Both the position numbers and the translations under genes were made by a program. DNA of 64,000 bases from Jaapia argillacea MUCL 33604 (Eukaryota; Basidiomycota; Agaricomycetes; Jaapiales; Jaapiaceae), in contig KL197712.1 in assembly GCA_000697665.1 (NCBI GenBank), positions 1,095,468-1,159,467 of the forward strand, written 5' to 3'. The notes under the pieces were generated by a model, which worked only from the letters and a program-made list of their open reading frames with translations, did not search any database and had not been told where the DNA came from. Below are positions 36,169 to 48,957 of the stretch, one piece after another (positions within the stretch are counted from its first letter, which is position 1; each line of letters begins with the position of its first letter).

Positions 36169-39100
36169 TCATGTGCGCTGCCGTAGTTGTACCGCAGGGG
36201 AGTGCCCGTTGCTAGATTGGAATGGGTGTGGATGCTCCCCACTGGGCCGCCCTGCAAATGAGGTCGGTCTTGGCCGAGGCGACGAACTAGTGGGCATCTG
36301 CCCCGGTATTGGTGGTGGACGGGGCGATACCCACTCCAAGTCCGAAGGTTGACCGATGGGGTTTCGTGGCTGGGGAGCTTGGATGGACGCCATACCTTGC
36401 GATAGCGAAGGAGGCGTCCCTGCGGGCTGGGGGTACGACTGTGGCTGGTGAATCAAGGCGGGTGGCGATTGTTCTCTCATACGAGGGGGTCCGTTACGGA
36501 TGAAGTTTTCGGAGAGTGCTGTATTCCCCATTGGAGGGCGATCAAGTCCTTGCTGATTCATGTAAGGTTGTCTATGATGAACAAATTCAGCAAGCAGTAC
36601 CCACCATATTTTCTTTAATCATACCTGGGAGTGTGGGAGCGAGAGTCAGTTCCGTCACCTCCACGCGCCATGTTATTGATGTTTCCGCTGGACGAACCGC
36701 TGAAGAAAGGTGATGCGGTGATTGTAGGGGACGTCAATCCAGGTGTGCGTGCACCAGACTTGAGGCGCATGTAGGTGTCACACTTCTTCATGAAATCGCG
36801 GCTGGGAAGGTCCATGCTGTTGGAGAATAGTTCTTGATCGTGTAGTATGAGGAGAAGTTCCTCTGGCACGGTGAAGAACTCGTCCTGGTTTTCGAGTAGC
36901 GACGTCACAACGCGAATGGCACCGAAACTCTCGTCCCGAACTGCATCTCTGCCCCGTGAGTACAGGATGCTGGGGCAGATGACTGTCGCCAAGTTTTGCA
37001 GATCCATCTTACTCCCCGTTTCTTCGTCTAGATGTGCGAAGGAAGCAACCCATTTGAGGAAGACGAACAGCACCTCCATCGTATCACGATGGTATTTTGG
37101 CAAGAGAACGCAAACAAGATGGAGGAGTCGTTTACGATCCGCATCATTCGGGACAGCTGGAGGGACCTAAGTACCAGGATAGCATAAGTGATTTGGAGTA
37201 GGAGCTTACATTGGGAGGCAATGAGCAATCGGTGCAACTTGAAGGTCATTAGTGGCTCCGGCAAATCACGGAGGAACTTCTTGAGGAGAGCGGCCAACTG
37301 CACAGGGTTATCTGTCGAAAGGTCCACTGATGAAGGGTCCCGATCGATGGCTTCAGTCAGCTCCTTGAGTCGTCTGATGTTGCCGTTCTTCCTGAAGATA
37401 CCCTCGATGGACATATCTGAAAGGGTGGTTAGTCGCATTCCTTGGTTACCAAAATGTAGTCGTACCCATTTGTCTCATGGCGGAAACCACATCGTCGATG
37501 AAGCTCGGCACTCTAAGAGTCGCACGAGAAGCTCCTAGCAAAGAGTCTGACCCCTCTCGTTCAACCAACAATTCAAGAGGGACACCAAATACACCTGTCG
37601 GGAGGAGATCAGACAACATTGCAAAGATAGCGAAGGTGGAAGGCTATACGCACCCTTCTTCTTCAAGTTCTTCTTGTTGTCACCCTTAAATAGCTTATTC
37701 CAAAAGCCGCCCTTCTTCATCTCGATCAACTCCAGGATCTCATCCAGGTCAAACTGATCTCGAAGTGGCGATTTCGTGAGTGCTAGGACTGCGGCGTGCT
37801 TGACGATCGCAAGCTCCAGCGCACTGAGCTCTGCGATATAGGGTATCGAATTCTGGCGTGGGAGTGACCGATGCTGTTCTCGGGCCTGCGCCGCTTCTAC
37901 GAGCTGAGGGATGTCTGCGAGCGTGATGCCGTCATCTTGGGTCGGAACGCCGTCGTCTGGACCAGTGGCCGGTGAGTTCGGCGCCGAGTCATCAACGATC
38001 ATGACTTCTGTATTGCTTCTTGCAAACGGAGGCTTGAGCACTTGAGGTTGCATATTCATGTCCAAAGGCCCAACTGCAGCTCGGCTAGGCCGTTGGGGAG
38101 GACCCGCGGAAGCATGCTGAGGAGGCCGTGAGGATCGACCAGGGGTGACTGAGACCTGGTGGGCAGCGGATGTGGCCGTCTTCTGGACAGCGAGTTCTTG
38201 CTGCGATCGTTGTGAGTGCAGTGCATTACTAGGTTGCACAGTCTTGCCGGTTGGGCTTTCAACGATGGTCGATCTCTTCGGGAGGCGAGCGGTCGCAGAC
38301 AGTTTACGATCCAAATGCACAGACTTCATGGGAACGATATCTCCAGAATTGCGATATGGGTCGTGCTCTGGCGCTCTTGGTGCCGAAGGAGGAGCAGCCA
38401 CTGGATGAAGGAAGGAACTCAACGACGTTCCACATAGCCACAAAGTATGACGTACCCGGAGATGAAGGGACCACGCCAAGCTTCTTCAGGAGAATGTACA
38501 ATCTCCGCAGCGCGACATTAAGCAAGAAAGAATATTGCTCCAACCTCGACACAGGTTGAAAACCGCCTCGGCATCCTGAGTGCCCGTGCTCCGTGCAAAA
38601 CACAACAGTGGGGACTTCACCAAAAGAAGGCGACTCCTGCATCGATGAGGGATCAAAAACGAACAACGATACGTTCGCAGGAGGGCGACGAGCTGTCGAA
38701 AGCTTCGGGCCATCTTTGTCTTTGTCCTTATCGTCGGTCTTTGGGGTGGTGGACTCCTTCGCAGGCACCGCTGCCACTTTACCGCACGTCTGGCATTGTA
38801 TGCAATGCGAGTGCCATCGCTGGTACGTCCCCAAGCGAACACAATCCTCTTCGACCGTGAGATTACAGCGAACGCATAAGTCCGAGGGTGGGCTGGCCAT
38901 TTTGTTGGAGGCGGCGCTAAAGGGTGATTCGCCAGCGTTCTCGGGCGCCAAGCTTCGGAAGCCATATGTGACGCCTTGGGTACCAAAGTTGCTGTCTTTC
39001 GTAGGCGTGATGTATTCACCATGCGCGCCTTTGATCATCCTCTTAGCCGTGGGATTTCCACCCTGTACGGCCAGAAGATGCAACTTGTCCAAGAAGGATG

Positions 39101-41081
39101 TCATGGCTTCCTGCGTGTTGTAATCTCTCTCCAGCTTAAGAGCACCTGTCAGCGCGATGCGAATAAGGATCTTCAGGTAATGAGCCAGCCCTGTCACCAA
39201 GGCCAGCAATTCCTGCGTCATCCCCATCCGCCTAGCACCGGTTTCCTGTGTATGCGAGAGGAGCTTGAGGAGATCGACTGTCTTCCGACACAGCATACGA
39301 GCCTCGCGGACATGTGACATCCCTGACAGGCATAATTAAAGAACTGACGAAGATGTCAACCTGTAGGCAACCAATGACGTACCTTTCACATTCAGCGATG
39401 CGAAGACGAACTCGAGGTCATCAATGGTAGCGAATAAGACCTCCACGTGGAGTATGAACTTCTCGGCCATCCGGATGGCATCTTGATACTGTCCATTGCT
39501 GACTTGCCGAAGCATGTCCGAGATACAAGCCGCGCTCGACTCCTCAAAAGCGGATAGGACCCTGGAACATGTGAGCGAACTGAAGATGATCACAGGTCAA
39601 GACTCCCACTCACGTCCATATTCGATAGACTTGTTGTTCCATCCGTACCTGCTTATCTTTGAGCGACGTGGGAGTCTCTCGCTTTTCCTCATCTACCCAT
39701 GGTGCCTCTTGCACCGCAGTGTCGGAACTAGAAGGTGTGACGCTCGCTCGTCGCGATACGACCTTGACATTCCAGAACTATCGGGATCGGGATTATCGTT
39801 AACGTACTGGGGGTGATCTGATAAGCAGAACATACCTTGTTAATCATGTAACATTCAGGATGCCAGCATTCGTCTCGCATATTTCGGTTGATCTCCACGA
39901 ATTGCTTCAGGATCGCACTGTAGCATCCCGCACATTTGGTGGCAAAGCGAGTTGAGTAATGGAAGTGGCAGTACACATCGCCTTCATGCTCGTAATAGGA
40001 ATCTTGAGGCCCAAATAGTGTTGGACACAGTGAGCAAGTGAAATGCTCCACATGAAACTTCTTGTCTGTGCGTACAGAGTCAAACAGATTATCCCGACAT
40101 TGGCGGAAGTCACGTACTGCATGCAGTTATGTAACTCCCTCGTAAAGCCATGCCACACTTGGCACAGATGAGGTTCAGCCGTCGAAAGTAGTCTCGTTCG
40201 CAAAGTGGGAATTGTTTGTTGTCGGGGCCGTCGATCGGGAAAAACTTGGAGGCGACGACAGTGCCACAGTCCTACAGGCAAATGGTTGATATGATATCTC
40301 CAAACTAGCGAACGGGACTTACCATGCACTTGAAACAGTTCAAATGGTACACTGTGCCCAGCGCTCGAACAAATGCGCCCATCATGGGCTTCCCGCATGC
40401 TGAACAAGGCCTAGCGGGAATGCAGAGAGTTAGAATGGGTTCGAGCACGCAGTTGACCTCCCCCGATGATCGCGCAATAAACGAAGGGCGAACAATCTCC
40501 GCAAGGAACACTTACGTGGACGTAATGCTGGTCGAGGTGGATGTGGTTGATGTTTGAGCGGGACCAAAGGCGCCGTTAGAAGAGGCGGAATAGAGTGAAG
40601 AATGAGTGGTATGGGATTCCTCTGAATGGCCAGAATTCGACATCGATTGATGGTTATGAGAACTGCCAGGGGTGGTAGGACGACTTGGAGAAAGGAAGGC
40701 AGGTGAGGGGCCGGAGATGGTCATGTCGTTATCTGGTAGGCTAATGCCCGAATGATTCAAGTCGTCACTGCGAGACTGATAGATGGTGGAATCATCGACA
40801 TGTCTATCCCGATCGAGCTCCTGAGGGCTGCCCACTGTTGATGACCTTGTGGGTACATTCGGTCGATCCGGGATACGGGAGGAAGGATTTGAAGCCGGCG
40901 CACTGTAAGGCCCAGGTTGAGACTTCGATGAAGAATTAAACCTAGGAGAAATCGAATGGTCGTACGAATCAGGGTCGGAGGCCAGCTGTACAGAAAGAGA
41001 GGAGCCAAGCTGGTTGGCAGATGACTGTGGAGACGCGCGCTGATACTGCTGATGTGGACCCGGCGGTGGGAGATCGTTCAT
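36169..41081 (-). CDS. LIM-domain Rho GTPase-activating protein (Rga-like)
   Basis: This is a large regulator of Rho/Cdc42 GTPases, similar in layout to yeast Rga1/Rga2. The N-terminal 190 residues are Ser/Pro-rich and disordered (MNDLPPPGPHQQYQ). LIM1 starts PCSACGKPMMGAFVRALG. LIM2 includes CAKCGMALRG, FHVEHFTCSLCP and KCAGCYSAI. A third CxxC block (LCVRCNLTVEEDCV, HCIQCQTCGK) follows a helical section. The RhoGAP domain near the C-terminus has GVPLELLVEREG, SIEGIFRKNGNIRRL (catalytic Arg finger), NPVQLAALLKKFLRDLPEPL and LQNLATVICPSIL. The final 150 residues are Pro/Ser-rich. There are many introns, and some exon borders are approximate. The gene probably acts at sites of polarised growth. 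Confidence 0.9.
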
Positions 41082-41494
41082 GACGACGACAAAGCTGTTG
41101 ATGGCGCCAGGACTGCAGGCTGCACAACCGGGCGTCTAAGTATGGAAGAACAGGAGTAACGGGAACCCTGCTGTACAACGGCGGAGTCGACCTCAGACGT
41201 GACCGTCACGGTAGTCACAAGTCACACACCCCTCAACCATTGCGGGGTGCCCTGCTCACAGCCTATTGCACAGGCCCATCAAACTTCACAGGAATAATCT
41301 GAGTCCAGGCTCAGGAAACCAAGATATTTTGTGCAGTCCATATGGAAACCAACACCTTGGGATTCAGACGAAACATACTCGCACGAGTTCGGTTGAATCG
41401 GTTCAAACACGCAGTCGCATCATGTTCTAGCTTCCAGACACATGGATCGTACATGGTAACCTACAGGCACCTGCTTTCTTCGCCGGCATTCAAT
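41082..41494. other. LIM-RhoGAP promoter / 3' flank of oxidoreductase 1
   Basis: This is upstream DNA of the LIM-RhoGAP gene and the downstream flank of the oxidoreductase gene. No gene or clear motif was seen. Confidence 0.45.
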
Positions 41495-42960
41495 TTAAAC
41501 AACCTGTTCAACCCCCTTCGGGAAGACGTATCCGCCCTGGCGGCGCACCTACACAGGAAGAACCAAGCTCAGCGAAAGATGCCAAGACATTTAGGAGATT
41601 TCGACCTACCTCATCAAAGATATCCATCTCCAGCAAACTCTTATCCCATCCCCATCCCTCACTCTCAATCTTACCATCCCGGATACACCTCGCAACCTCG
41701 TCGGCCTGGAAGTGCCACCCTCCACCAACATACTCATACACCCTCTTTTCCTCTCTCACGATCTTACCCTTGTCATCAAAGTACTCCACCTTGAACCACT
41801 TGGGGCAGTACGGTGGAGCAGCAACATGAATAGTTCCATGGCGGTACCGGATCGTGACACTGGGGTCATTGCCACGAACGTTGATGGCACAGGTCAGGTT
41901 GGCTTGCGCAGAAAGCGTGGAGGACGAGGTGGGTGTGAACGATAAGGTAAAGGATGTGTTGCTATCCACATTCGTCAGAGGCGTCTTGATCATAGACCCG
42001 TTGATGACTGATGGTCTAGCACCGTTGTTAGATGGGTGCTCATAGAGCGCAATGATGGCCTATGGGGCAAGTTGATACATCATTAATATATGAAGTCGTC
42101 GAAATTACTCACCCAGACAAGTGGATAGGGACCCCTGTAAACGCTGCATCAGGCGACTGCGACTACAGTCAGTAAGTGCTACTCACAAATCAAGCAAAGC
42201 GCCTCCGCCGAGATCAGGGTTCAAGATACGGTGTGACTTGGACAGTTCTATGATCATGGTGAGGTAAACAACAAGCGACATCCGGACTATCAACAGACTC
42301 ACTCTCAACACCAAAGTCAGCACAGAGGTCAGCTTGCATCATGATCACCTCCCCAAGCGATCCTCCTTCCGCAATCTTTTTCAAATCCTTCACCAAAGGT
42401 TGGAACCGAGTCCACAACGCCTCCATAAAGAACACATTATTCTCCTTCGCAATAGCCAACAACGAGCGTAGTTCAGCAGCGTTCGACGTCACTGGCTTCT
42501 CGCACAAAACAGCCTTTTTAGCTTTCAGGGCATCACGGGCGTTTATGTAGTGCAACGTGTGTGGTGTGCCTAGAAGAGGGAGATATAAAAGTCAAAGGAA
42601 TAATCGAGATCGTTAGGAGTGTGACGACGAACCAACGTAGATAGCGTCAACGTTCTTGAATGAAACATTTGGGGGATAAGTGTTGTACGAGGGAACGAAA
42701 GCAAACCTGAGACATACCGGATCAGAGTACACCCCCTCATACGTTCCATATGCTTTGATCGACTTATCGCCTGCAGCATATGTGTCGATGAACTCCTGCG
42801 CTTTCTCTACACTTCTCGACCCTATCGCAACAACTTTATGAACAACATCATGAACGTCCCTCGTCTTCGGGTCGACAAGGAGATCCTTGACGAAAACCGA
42901 AGCGATCCAGCCAGTAGAGACGATACCCCAACGAAGAGTGGTCGGTGCAGTGGAAGCCAT
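41495..42960 (-). CDS. Gfo/Idh/MocA oxidoreductase, dihydrodiol dehydrogenase-like, copy 1
   Basis: This is an NAD(P)-dependent cytosolic oxidoreductase related to dimeric dihydrodiol / D-xylose dehydrogenases; the substrate is unknown. The Rossmann start is LRWGIVSTGWIASVFVKDLL. It is followed by VVAIGSRSVEKAQEF, VDAIYVG, ALKAKKAVLCEKPVTSNAAEL (EKP catalytic Lys) and FFMEALWTRFQPLV, typical of the dihydrodiol dehydrogenase branch. The C-terminal beta domain reads PLTNVDSNTSFTLSF and YEYVGGGWHFQADEVARCI. A last intron joins DIFDE to VRRQGGYVFPKGVEQVV. It is a tandem paralogue of the gene at 43676-45156; the two align through nearly all exons. Confidence 0.9.
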
Positions 42961-43675
42961 TGTAAAAGCAAGAAGTTATTCAGGATAAACCAAGGGAAAC
43001 AACCATGCTTGTAGCGGGTCTTAAGGAGCACTGGAACGAAATATCCATCGCGTCGGACCGCCGTCGCCGGAGTATCGCCGCTCCAAGAACCGCGTTGAAC
43101 CGCTGAGGGTGACGAGAGTGGGGTTCATCTGACTGACATCCTGGCTCGCAGGCGATAGCATCTGACCAATCTTCCACTCACGAAGCGCTTGATAATCAAC
43201 GAGTGATATCAAAGGGTGGTACAGAGTGAAAAAAATAGAATACGTTCGTACATGGCGAGACGGGTTTCCGTAGAAGAACTGTGTCGGTGACGCTCGAGAA
43301 CAGGAAGATGTTGGAGTGGAACGGTGTTCAGCGACTATCATAGAACAGAGGATCGGCATCACGCATAGGGTCAGCTCGACGAAGGACAAGCGAAAGCGAC
43401 TGACCAAGTTAGTCACTTTGGTTGGTCAAAGCATTGGAAAGTCAGGGCTAATTCCTTCGGGCGACACGACTTATATCGTAAAGCAGATCCCCACTATTCA
43501 CCCGCACGTATCCAGCGCTATCTAACCGTCTGCCGGGTTCGCAAATTTGCGCGAACTCATATGCAGGACTTGGATCTTGGGGAGAAATGCAATCGAATCG
43601 GTTCCAGCGTCAAACGTACAGGCCAGGGATAGGAAGCTCTCGGTAGTCATGCATGATATCGATTCAGTGATCAAT
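42961..43675. other. Upstream region of oxidoreductase 1, duplicated block
   Basis: The first 200 bases align with the DNA upstream of copy 2. The remainder, up to the stop of copy 2, has short open frames only. No gene was seen. Confidence 0.5.
43040..43175 (-). promoter_or_regulatory. Conserved upstream block of oxidoreductase 1 with CGG triplets
   Basis: This block keeps islands in common with the one upstream of copy 2, among them AGTATCGCCG and GGCGATAGCA (as written on the plus strand). It also holds several CGG/CCG triplets of the kind bound by zinc-cluster regulators. Its position, 80-215 bases before the ATG, fits a promoter. Confidence 0.4.
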
Positions 43676-45156
43676 TTACACAACCTGTTCAACTCCCTTC
43701 GGGAAGACGTATCCACCCTGGCGGCGGACCTGGAACAGGAAGATCAACGACGAGAGTCCAAGACACGACACACTCTTGGGACGAGGACGTACCTCGTCGA
43801 AAATTTCCATCTCCAACAAACTCTTGTCCCATCCCCAAGCCTCACTCTGGATCTTACCTTCCCGGATGCACCTCGCAACTTCATCGGCTTGGAAGTGCCA
43901 TCCTCCACCGACATATTCATAAACCTTTTTCTCCTCTCTCACGAGCTTCCCATTGTTGTCAAAGTATTCTACCTTGAAGGACTTGGGGCAAGGAGATGGT
44001 GCAGCAACATGAATGTTGCCATGTCGGTACCGGATGACAACACTGGGATTGATGCCACGAACGTTGATGGCGCAGGTGAGGTTGGCTTGTGCCGAAAGGG
44101 AGGAGGATGAAGTCGGTGTGAAAGATAAGGTGAATGTTGTATTACTGTCAACATTGGTGAGAGGTGTCTTGATCATCGATGCGCTTATCCCAGATGGTCT
44201 TGTGTTGGCATTGGACGGGTGCTCATAGAGCGCGAGTATAGCCTGAGGTGGGTCACGTTGGCGTAGTTACAACGAGGGAAAGTGAAAAGTGAAGTCACAT
44301 ACCCAGAAAAGTGGATACGGACCTCTAAAAACAAAGTTAGAGACCAATCAATAAGGTGGGTATGGCGGTATGACTCACAGATCCAGCAGGGCACCTCCAC
44401 CAAGCCTGGGATCCAAGATGCGGTGAGTGATAGGGAGTTCTATGAAGAGATGAGTGATCGTGGTGAGAAAACGACCAATGTATTCCTTTCAAAGCAGGCT
44501 CACTTTCAACACCGAAATTGGCACAAAGATCAGCTTCCACCATGATCGGCTCCCCGAGCGATCCATCCTCGGCAACCTTCTTTAACTCCTTCACCAAAGG
44601 TTGGAATCGAGTCCACAGCGCTTCCATGAAGAAGACGTTGTTCTCCTTCGCGATAGCCAGTAAAGAGCGCAGTTCAGCAGCGTTCAGGGTCACAGGTTTC
44701 TCGCATAAGACAGCCTTTTTGGCTTTCAGGGCGTCACGCGCGTTCACGTAGTGCATTGTATGCGGTGTGCCTGTAAGGGAGATTCAGGAGTCGATGGATG
44801 GATGAGACTGCCAGGATTGCGAAGACGAACCAATGTATATAGCGTCGACATCCTCAAGGTGGGCAATCGCAGTATAAGTATCGGATGTTTGAACGAGAGA
44901 CACTGAGACGTACCGGGTCAGAATATACTCCCTCATAGGTTCCATATGGTTTGATCGACTTGTCGCCGGCAGCATATTTGTCGATAAATTCCTGCGCCTT
45001 CTCCACCGTTCTCGACCCGATCGCAACTACTTTATGAACAACATCATGCACGTCTCTCGTCTTCGGGTCGACGAGGAGATCCTTCACGAAAACCGAGGCA
45101 ATGTGGCCAGTTGAGATGATGCCCCAGCGAAGAGTTGTGGGTTGAGTAGAAGCCAT
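43676..45156 (-). CDS. Gfo/Idh/MocA oxidoreductase, dihydrodiol dehydrogenase-like, copy 2
   Basis: This paralogue of the gene at 41495-42960 has the same exon plan and family motifs: LRWGIISTGHIASVFVKDLL, VVAIGSRTVEKAQEF, AVLCEKPVTLNAAEL and FFMEALWTRFQPLVKEL. The C-terminal domain keeps PLTNVDSNTTFTLSF and YEYVGGGWHFQADEVARCI, ending RRQGGYVFPKGVEQVV. Both copies are intact, with many silent differences and diverged introns, so the duplication is not very recent and both are probably functional. Differences such as GWIASVF versus GHIASVF near the cofactor site could alter cofactor or substrate preference, but this is not certain. Confidence 0.9.
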
Positions 45157-46426
45157 GGTCAAGCAGGAACTCAAGGAAGACGATCTTTCCTGGTTCATAG
45201 GCCTTTAAGATGGAACCACGGCAGCGGATCGCCATAGCCGAAGTATCGCCGTTCCAACAATGAACAACCGCTTCGAACCGATGGAGGTGACACCAATCCA
45301 GTCCCAATGACTGAGGTTCTACCTGGCAGGGCGATAGCACCTGACCAAGAGATACAGACACCCAGCCAAGGAGAAACCGGACCCGCGCTCAGAATCGTAG
45401 GAATACATTGGGCACTAAGGAAAGAAAAATCGTCAGAATAGAATGAGGGATCCAATGGCTGACACAACACACGTAGAATAAACTCTCCCAGCACGGGCTG
45501 CCAGTTGTCACCAGATTGAGTGTGTGGATGGATATGAAAGCAACTGCATATAGAAACGTCACAATGAATGGGAGCGCCAGAGGGGCGGGGCATTTATATC
45601 TCTGAAGGGGAGACCGCCTGATGAAGTATTCCCTTCTTAAGTGAAAACGAAAGAAAGGGGATGTCGAAAGTGATGGGATGTTGGAGATTGAATAGGACTG
45701 AGAGAGCAATGTTACACGACATCGACAGAAAAGTTACACTTCGGGAGATCGGAGCATGTCCGTGAATTGATGATGGTATCTGAAGCTGGAAGCGCAGAAA
45801 AAACGAGTGGTCAGCCTCAACCACATCAACACAGATGTTGCTTGACGGTGCTGATGTCCTCGTCGCTTTGGTCCTCGCCAAGCATATCACACAGAAAGAA
45901 GTCACACTAGCTGACAACCAGAAGAGGGGAGGAATGGCGAAGACGATGATGGGGAAGGATCAGAGACGATAGTACTTCGCTAGAAGGAAGTACACGAGGT
46001 CGTCAAGTTGCTGCTCTGGAGAATGAGTTGGAGAGAAGGTCGAAAGACGGATAATATGGAGTCCCGTTTTGGGCCAGCGTGAAGCGCCAAGGATGCTGGC
46101 TAGTAGGGCATTCTATCGCCTGGCGCAAGCCATTTCCATGTTTTGGCTGTTGTTGAGTGTGGAACACAAAGAATCTCGACACCTAGTAATTGCAGCAGGT
46201 GAGGACGTTACATATTCGAACCTGAAGGAACCCAGTCAATCGTTTGGTAAATCTCACGACGTTGATTTTATCCACCCTGCAGTTCAGTCAGATATCATGG
46301 CAAATCGCTCGCACAAGCTCAGGGGACATTTCATCGGGGAATACCTCATATTCCTTGAGGCATCCAAGAAGATAGTAACTGTACCAGACAACGATGTAGT
46401 CTACTACTATCCACCCCAATTTCGAC
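45157..46426. other. Long intergenic region upstream of oxidoreductase 2
   Basis: Positions 45205-45345 match the conserved upstream block of copy 1. Beyond that there are open frames of up to about 135 codons without an ATG start or recognisable family, one of which overlaps the transporter 3' end. I see no supported gene. Confidence 0.5.
45205..45345 (-). promoter_or_regulatory. Conserved upstream block of oxidoreductase 2
   Basis: This is the counterpart of the block at 43040-43175. The AGTATCGCCG and GGCGATAGCA islands and the CGG triplets are kept, while the bases between them have diverged. Confidence 0.4.
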
Positions 46427-48335
46427 TCAGGCCATCTCCATCCTGGCCTCCTCAGCCCTTTCGCTCCTGGTCTTGACATACGCAGGAGCCTTAGGATCGA
46501 GCTTACCTTGTCCCTCCGCTGTAAAAACCAATCAATACCAGTCCAAAAACAAAAGGATAGAAGGAAATCTTACGAGTAGCAGTCCAGAAGTAGATGATGA
46601 GCCCAACAATGACGACGCCGAAGGCAACGAAGTATAACCAGAACGGCTTGTAGTGCTAAAGAGAAGATCAAGTGCTATTGAGATGATAGCAGTCCAACGG
46701 TGCTCCGCGAATCACGCACGAAGAGAAACAATCCTAAAGACAAGGGAATGAGTGACGGGGAGAGAGAAACAGAGGAGGCGGACTGACCGAAGAGGAGGCC
46801 GTAGAAGTCACTGGATAAGAGACTGAGGTTGTAGTATGCTGACGAAGCCATGCGGTAAAGTAACGGGGCCACGGTGTACAAGATGAACATCGCTGTTGAG
46901 AAGTAACACAGCACACGGTCATCACCCGGAATCTAAGATCAGACTATAGCACTAACATGCAGTATACGCGACCAAAAGCCCGACTAGAAAGGATATATGA
47001 GCTTCGAGTTTGGGGAGGAACGGGAGAGGAAATCATACTGGTGGCACCGTTCCATGATGCCGTCTTCATCCCGTCGTGTTCCAGTCCCGCGGCTTGGATT
47101 CCGTTGATCAAAGTTCCCCACATACCCAATTGTCCAACGACCTATGTATCCACCATTTGAGTACCACCACGACTTGTAGTTGACTTTAAATCGTACCTCA
47201 TAAAGGGGAGACTGGCGAACAAAGAATTCCTCAGTGGCGTTTGCTATCAAGATGCCAGAATCAGGGGAGACCGAGGAAACGGAAAGAGTGGTTTACGCAC
47301 TGAATCCGTAGAGTGTAGCTCCGACAATCATAAAAATATCCCCCTTGGCCATGTTTAAGGCCGGGTAGTCCTTGTCTGTAAGGTGATCGGACCCAACAAG
47401 CATGGCCAAACCACTGATGCACACAAAGACACCCTACCGACATACTTGGATTAGGGGACGAACTCGACCCGAGGGAGGAAGACTCACAAGTAACTGTGTC
47501 CAATGGTATTTGTTCCTCATATAAATGTAAGAAAAGAGCAAGCACACGGGTATGGCCCATCTGAAGATGATACAACGATGGGTCAGCAGTTCACATATCT
47601 AGGGTGAGAATCTGACTTACGCATCAAGGAGCATGCAAGATAGCAGGGTGGTGTACTGATAGGCCTGGGGTACAAGAGAGAGAGTTAGCCCGGCTTCTTC
47701 CCCTCGACTCAAGCTTTGGCCCATACCTTTACGACAAGGAAATTACCTTCAACATCACAAGATGCCAAGATAAAGTCTGAGGAAACCAAATAAACCAGTA
47801 TTCGGACGGAAGGACCAAAAAAAATACACACATTTCCAACCATCTCTCAACACCATCTGGCCCCATCCTTTCAATCCGTCTGAACGGTTGAAATCAGTGG
47901 ACTGGGAGAAGAGACCCAAACGGATATCTCACATTGATACATCGTGTACGGTGTATAGATGACGAAAAGTGAAAAATACCTTGACAATCGATCAGCCATG
48001 CTCCACTAGGACGTGAAGGTAGATAAAAATCTCACTCACAAGAAAAACGTTTGGGTCGTAGGTAAGGACCAGTTCCGGCTAACGAGCTCGGTGGTCGTAA
48101 CATTCGTGCAGGTGATACATAAAGACACCACTTGTCCCGCCAACAAGGAGAGAACAAATCGTCTCGTCCAGAGACTGGCAAATCGGTTCCAAACGCTCTT
48201 GCGGAAGGCGGAGAACGAGGAGTAATCAATGGGTGGACGGATCGCCACCTTGTAGTCCGAACTCTCCAAGGTCGGTTGGACTATGGCATCGTCATTAAAA
48301 TCTTGTTTCGAGTCGAGGGGCGAAAGGGTCGTCAT
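46427..48335 (-). CDS. SLC35F1/F2-type solute carrier (DUF914 family)
   Basis: This is a multi-pass transporter of the drug/metabolite superfamily; the substrate is unknown. The N-terminal cytosolic tail (MTTLSPLDSKQDF) leads into LLAGQVVSLCITCTNVTTTE, the family's first-helix signature. Later exons give a LLDAWA block with KYHWTQLL, GVFVCISGLAMLVGSDHL, a KGDIFMIVGATLYGFS helix and FFVRQSPLYEVRF. The last exon ends KTRSERAEEARMEMA, a charged cytosolic tail. About ten exons of 60-200 bases are needed, several of them coding for single helices, so exon borders are approximate. The location is probably an internal or plasma membrane. Confidence 0.82.
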
Positions 48336-48957
48336 CCTGGGATGAAGGATAAGTGACTGAAGCGAGGAGACTCAAAAAAACTGCTCTATACTCTGTGCTA
48401 TCGATCAGGGGCTCCCTCTCGTCGATATCTCGTGAATGCAGAATGGCGGAGATTGTCGACCAAGGATAAGACTAGCACAAGAAAGGTCGAAAGCCAGGTC
48501 TTAAGTAGCTTAAAGCTCGAGGTCAAAGAGACCGAGAACAAGCTCTCCCAAGGTTCCGTCCCTCCATGCCGTGATGCGTCGGAGCAGTCAAAAATACTCT
48601 TCTGAAAATATCCAATCTGGCTCGCCGATCAATATCAGATACTGCTAGGCCCTCAGATCTCCGAGATAGTGGCCCCCGCAGAGAGGAGGCTGCATGGAGA
48701 GCATTGTGGACGAGGGTAGCGCAGGTGAAGTTCGTGGCTAGAGCAAACATACGAGCATGAGGGACAAAGGACACAGCACCCAGGCAAGTAAAAGTGAATG
48801 AGCGAGAATATCAATTTCGGTAATTACTGCCGGTTGAATCCTATGTGTACATGGGATGTTCTACAGAGAATAAGTGAATTGGGAGGAGAGGAACTAAATG
48901 AGAGTGGATGTATGCAAAGATGCCAGTGGGAATCAGTCGAAGAAAATATTAGAGTGC
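48336..48957. other. Transporter upstream region
   Basis: This is the promoter space of the transporter gene and the 3' flank of the next gene. An 83-codon minus-strand open frame at 48523-48774 has no ATG start and no recognised family. Nothing else was seen. Confidence 0.5.

Larger units (their letters stand above)
41495..45400 (-). repeat. Tandem segmental duplication carrying two oxidoreductase genes
   Basis: Two units of about 2.2 kb each contain the gene and several hundred bases of upstream DNA. Similarity extends from the stop codons through the coding exons into the promoters. Confidence 0.75.

Noticed and set aside
46069-46476. A 135-codon plus-strand open frame overlapping the transporter 3' end
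   Set aside because: It has no ATG start, no recognisable domain, and overlaps the antisense of a clear exon.
48523-48774. An 83-codon minus-strand open frame
   Set aside because: It starts at GTG, not ATG, and shows no conserved motif or supporting splice sites.
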